A stretch of 64,000 nucleotides of DNA from Emydura subglobosa. Lineage: Eukaryota; Chordata; Testudines; Chelidae. Where the stretch lies: positions 68,986,890-69,050,889 of the forward strand of contig ML679961.1 of the NCBI GenBank assembly GCA_007922225.1, in the 5' to 3' direction. Positions 60,491 to 64,000 of this stretch are shown here, piece by piece. Positions within the stretch are counted from its first letter, which is position 1. The number at the start of each line of letters is the position of its first letter. The position numbers were made by a program, and so were the translations under genes. The notes under the pieces were generated by a model. The model was not told where the DNA came from, searched no databases, and saw only the letters and a list, made by a program, of their open reading frames with translations.

Positions 60491-60770
60491 CTGGCTGAAG
60501 GCAGAGCCGAGGGGACAAGCGCGCCGCCTTCCCCACCTCAGCTGGGAATTATCCCGGGGAGCCCAGCGCCAGCCAGAACACAGCTCAAGCCTCTTCCCAC
60601 CAAACTCTCCTCAAAGAGGCTGCAACCAAAGAGCTCGGCATTGAGAATGAGCCAGAACAGACCACCTTCCGGAGGGAGAGGCTGGGACTGGAGGAGCTGG
60701 GAGCTCGCTACCGCCAAGCCTTCTGCCCTGCTCGCTACATCACCGCCTGCTGGGAGTGGAAGGGACTAAA
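60490..60770 (-). promoter_or_regulatory. MDK: Probable MDK promoter region
   Basis: A small CpG-enriched segment sits directly upstream (on -) of the proposed MDK exon 1, including GGCGGCGCGCTTG near 60515-60530. No TATA box is seen. Mammalian MDK is retinoic-acid-inducible, but I could not find a clear retinoic acid response element here. Confidence 0.4.
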
Positions 60771-60779
60771 GTAATTGAG

Positions 60780-61270
60780 AGCTGCCCCAGAGATAGTGTT
60801 CCTATCTCAGCCTTCACAGCAGCATCTTCAAACTCTTCTTTCTCCTCCTTTTACTCAGACTCTCCCATTCACCTCCACTCTGTAACCTCTGCTTCTGCCT
60901 TGGCCCTGGGCTGGTCTTTGCCCACCTCTGCATTGTGGCCTTGTGTAACACAGCCTTGAGTCTGTTTAAGGTGATATTCCCATCTCCTCTGGCCTGGGAT
61001 AATGCCGCTCCCTCCTCTAACCCTTGCAGACTCCTCACTGGCTCCTCAGTGCAAACTGGCTGCCTTTACTTTTAAAACTCTCCGTGGATTCAGTCCATTC
61101 TACATCATGGACTTTATCTCCCTGCTTCTTCTGCTCTTCTAGTACCAGCCCCCTTTTCTGCTATGTCCCTCAACTTCTCCCCAGTATGGAGCCTTCTCCT
61201 CTTCAGCTCCCGCTCTCTGGGACACCACCCAGGCACGACTGCCCTCCCTGGTGCACAGTAAGCATGTCCT
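60780..61270 (+). mobile_element. L2-like LINE remnant (RT C-terminus)
   Basis: Across frames on + the sequence gives TPHWLL, then TFKTLRGFSPFYIMDFISL (about 61069-61125), then APALWDTTQARLPSLVHS (about 61206-61260). These resemble the HWLP, FK.LHG..P.YL.DL and AP.LWN.LP blocks at the end of L2/Rex-type LINE reverse transcriptases. Several frameshifts and stops show a very old copy. It lies just upstream of the MDK promoter. Confidence 0.5.
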
Positions 61271-62824
61271 CCAACTTCTGGAGGCAGAATGCACCATCCT
61301 GTCCCCTGCCTCTGAGCACAAACCCCAAGAAACGGTTCCAAAACCAAAACAAGAGTCCTCATGTCAGTGTGACTGACCAAAGCGCTGTGTGTGAGCTCCC
61401 TCTGCAGCGGCGGCAGCTAAACACTGGTTTCAGAGCTCTGTCCCACTGATGGACACATGTAGGACAGTCACGTAAAACAGGGTCAGGTGGGTATGCAGCC
61501 TTGGCTAAAGCACTGGCCTGGAGAGCAAGGAGTCCTGGCTTCTTTTCCAAGCTCTATTTACTGAGTTGCCATGCAAATCGCTTTCCAGCCCTGGGCCTGA
61601 GTCAGGAAGAAACATAAATAAAACCCTTGGAGATAGAATGAACAATGACCGGAGTTTCATTGTATTCCATAGCAAAAAGGAGACAGGGAAGGAATGACTA
61701 AAATATCAAAAATGTTCAGAATAGTTTCAGCCTCCCTACATGGTTCCAATTCCGAATCAAAACGACTTCGGATATGTTTGCAAAACTGTTGGTCCTTTTT
61801 GCAAGTGGCTCTGCCTGCCCACTTGCTGGCTGGTTACATTTGTTCACAGTCTGGCTCCTCAGCTGTTCAAATTCAGGGAGTCTCTCCCCCCAAACAGGCT
61901 GCAAACATGCTGAGCTGTGATTTTATACAGATTTTGGCAGCATCTCCCTTTGCCAAGGATTTCACGCACTTTGGCTCAGATCCTTGGGTGACATTGGAAT
62001 GGGATCTAAAATGCCAAATATAATAATGAGGGGTCTTGGGGTCCCATCTGATCTGTACTCTGAGCCAGGCAATTGCTGCAGTTGCCACTCCTGAAGCAGG
62101 CACAGCTGCATACTTCCCTACCCCAATACCTGACTGCTTCTTCTGCAACCACTAGCCCTCAGGTTCCGGTTGTTGCTGCCTGGAAAGGCCCTGAGAGACC
62201 CTAAGGAGTGAGGAGCATCGCTTTGCTGCTAATCCTATCTGCACCCCTTGTTTTCAATACAGGGACCCACCCCTCTGCTTGTCTCAAATTGCAGCTGGGT
62301 CAGAGAGCAGAGTCTCCTTGAGCCTGTAAAGTACAGGGCACCGAGAGAAGGGGGTTAACTCCCCTCTCCCCCACCTTAGTGCTTTCCCTAGAGCTAAACA
62401 GTCTTAATCCCCAAGGACTGGAGCAGGACATTCCCCCCTGCCAGGATCTCAGTACAGGATGGAGCCAGGGGAGGGGATGCTAAACCTTCCCCATTCACTT
62501 GTTATTTGCAACAAGGGATTGGTACCCTAATATCATGGGAAAGCAGGACTGCCTGGCAATAGTGAGCTTTTTCCATGGACCATGATAACCTGCTTTTCCT
62601 GGTAGGTAAAAGCTCCTATCCTGAAGGGGGAGGGACTGCCTGTTGCTCCCTCCACCAGGGATGAGCTGATTCGTTCCAGCCCTTCCTCATTCCCCAGACT
62701 CCCCTTCAATCCTGGCTTGCAGGAGCCTGGAGGGTGCCTGTGATTAAAGCTGCAGCAAGGAGGGAGACTGGGGAGGCTGACTTCCTACCCAGCCATCACA
62801 TGGACCACAGTGGTTCTCAACCCC
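61271..62824. other. Intergenic sequence upstream of MDK, no gene seen
   Basis: A SINE-like tRNA head is visible at about 61495-61560 (CTTGGCTAAAGCACTGGCC and GGAGTCCTGGCTTC). No exon of DGKZ, the human neighbour on this side, is recognisable. Confidence 0.4.
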
Positions 62825-63240
62825 TTCATAGAATCATAGAAGATTAGGGTTGGAAGGTACCACAGGAGGTCATTTAGTCCAACCAACGGAAAATCACATC
62901 AGCCAACTCTCTCAGCACCCTCAGATCCATTGTATCCGGTGGCCCGGCCCCATGGACTTGTCCATGTCCAGCCTTTCTAAATAGTCCTGAACCTGCCTTT
63001 CACCACTGAAGGCTGCTCACCTCCTCCCCGTACTGTGCTGCCCAGTGCAGTAGTCTGGGAGCTGACCTTGTCTGTGAATGCTTTTTTTGCCTCTGTCTTG
63101 AGTACCTCAGCTTTTTCCATATCCTCTGTCACTAAGTTGCCTCCCCTATTCAGTGAGGGGCCCACACTTTCCCTGACCTTCTTCTCGTTGCTAACATACT
63201 TGTAGAATCCCTTTTGTGCCCCCTGGTTCTTACTCCCCCA
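62825..63240 (-). mobile_element. CR1 LINE fragment, internally deleted
   Basis: The left end, CTTCATAGAATCATAGAAGATTAGGG, is the antisense CR1 3' end. From about 62977 to 63165 on - it encodes LVTEDMEKAEVLKTE and FTDKVSSQTT, the region of CR1 ORF2 just before the reverse transcriptase. The part between these two, more than 1 kb in a full CR1, is missing. It is non-functional. Confidence 0.65.
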
Positions 63241-64000
63241 TTACCTCCTGCTAAATCTGCCCTGTCCAGCTGCTCCTTGCTTATGGCCCTTTCAGGGAAG
63301 GCCACTGACCTTCTCTACCACGCTGAGACCAGCCCCCTGCTCTGACACCATCTGTCCCCTCCCTACCCTCCCAGATGTCCCTCCCCCTGAGCAGTCATAT
63401 CCTTCTGGGTGCCTCCAAGCCATTCTTCTCCTCTGAGCACCTCCCTGCCCTCTTCCTCCACACCCACTCAGGTTTGTTGCCTTGACCCCTCCTTCCTCCT
63501 CACTGAGTGTCTCCTTGGATTTCATGCTCACTAGGGTCTTCAGTGTCTCCTTGGCTTTGACCCTCTCTGCCCCTGACTTCCTTCTGCCCTCTGCCCCATG
63601 GGGTCAGACCCCTGCTCTCAGCAGCTCCTCCCCTCCTATAATGGTCCTGGCAGGGTGAGTGCAGATGTTGCTTTCGTAGAGTGGTTCTCAACCTTTTTAC
63701 CATTGTGGGCTGCATCTGCAGCTCTCTGTGTTATGTGGGCTGCATCCACACAATATATATACTACCTGTATGGCCTTCTCTTTATCTGTCTGGACCCAGT
63801 TCACAAGGGCACCTACAAACAGCACCTCTTCTTCCAGCACAGCCAGCTCACTGGCCCATCACCCCTTCCCTCTTGTGCCCGTTGGTACTTGCTCCCCCAT
63901 TACTGCCAGGGTGGACAGTCCTTGCCCCCAGATCTTTCCCAGCTTTCTCCATTCTGCTGCTCCTCACTCTCTGCTCTTCCTCTTCTCAGCAAAGTGCAGG
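63241..64000. other. Pyrimidine-rich sequence, no gene seen
   Basis: C/T-rich DNA with a GTGGTTCTCAACC element end near 63672 (same family as the fragment at 22438-22518). No coding exon is recognised up to the end of the window. Confidence 0.35.

Noticed and set aside
60490..60770. Retinoic acid response element upstream of MDK
   Set aside because: Mammalian MDK is retinoid-responsive, but I found no convincing direct repeat of AGGTCA-like half-sites.
61024..61449. 141-codon open frame on +
   Set aside because: Lies over the L2-like remnant in a different frame; Ser/Pro/Leu-rich chance frame.
1..64000. Neighbouring genes AMBRA1, HARBI1 or DGKZ, tRNA or rRNA genes, CRISPR arrays, operons
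   Set aside because: No exon of the neighbours could be recognised; the tRNA-like heads seen are parts of SINEs; the sequence is vertebrate, so bacterial features are not expected and none were seen.

Overview
This window is nuclear DNA from a vertebrate, most likely a turtle or a close reptilian relative. It has two single-copy vertebrate genes with GT-AG introns, one CpG-rich promoter region, and long introns and intergenic DNA filled with CR1 LINEs, tRNA-derived SINEs, palindromic MITEs, LTR elements and a Harbinger element. The repeat mix and the bird-like CHRM4 and MDK sequences are the basis for the turtle guess; I could not search a database.

Layout. 1-2174: no recognisable gene. 2175-6166: a decayed PIF/Harbinger transposon with a Myb/SANT-like gene on + and a DDE transposase on -. 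8.2-8.6 kb: a degenerate minisatellite. 8.8-12.6 kb: a GC- and CpG-rich island holding the proposed CHRM4 promoter and first exon (donor at 11073/11074). 11.1-43.0 kb: the proposed first intron, about 32 kb, with nested mobile elements: a SINE split by MITEs (14.0-14.6), an LTR-like piece (14.9-15.4), a MITE (21.8), a CR1 on - (23.3-24.7), a solo LTR inside a TIR element (25.3-26.1), and a SCAN-Gag LTR retrotransposon on - carrying a CR1 in one LTR (26.2-32.3). 43029-43070: a small 5' exon. 45924-47392: the CHRM4 coding exon. 52.4-60.5 kb: MDK (midkine) on -, with four coding exons and a probable 5' UTR exon. 60.8-64 kb: an L2-like remnant, a CR1 fragment and unassigned sequence.

The two genes are convergent (CHRM4 on +, MDK on -), with candidate poly(A) signals about 3.2 kb apart. 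This matches the MDK-CHRM4 neighbourhood of human 11p11.2, so AMBRA1 would be expected to the left and DGKZ to the right; neither is visible. CHRM4 encodes the Gi/o-coupled M4 muscarinic acetylcholine receptor; MDK encodes a secreted heparin-binding growth factor.

The most notable observations are (a) an RE1/NRSE-like REST site in the CpG island with both half-sites almost perfect but a 2-bp shorter spacer, and (b) two upstream exons that join to CHRM4 in frame and would add 34 residues with an extra N-glycosylation sequon, starting from a strong-context ATG.
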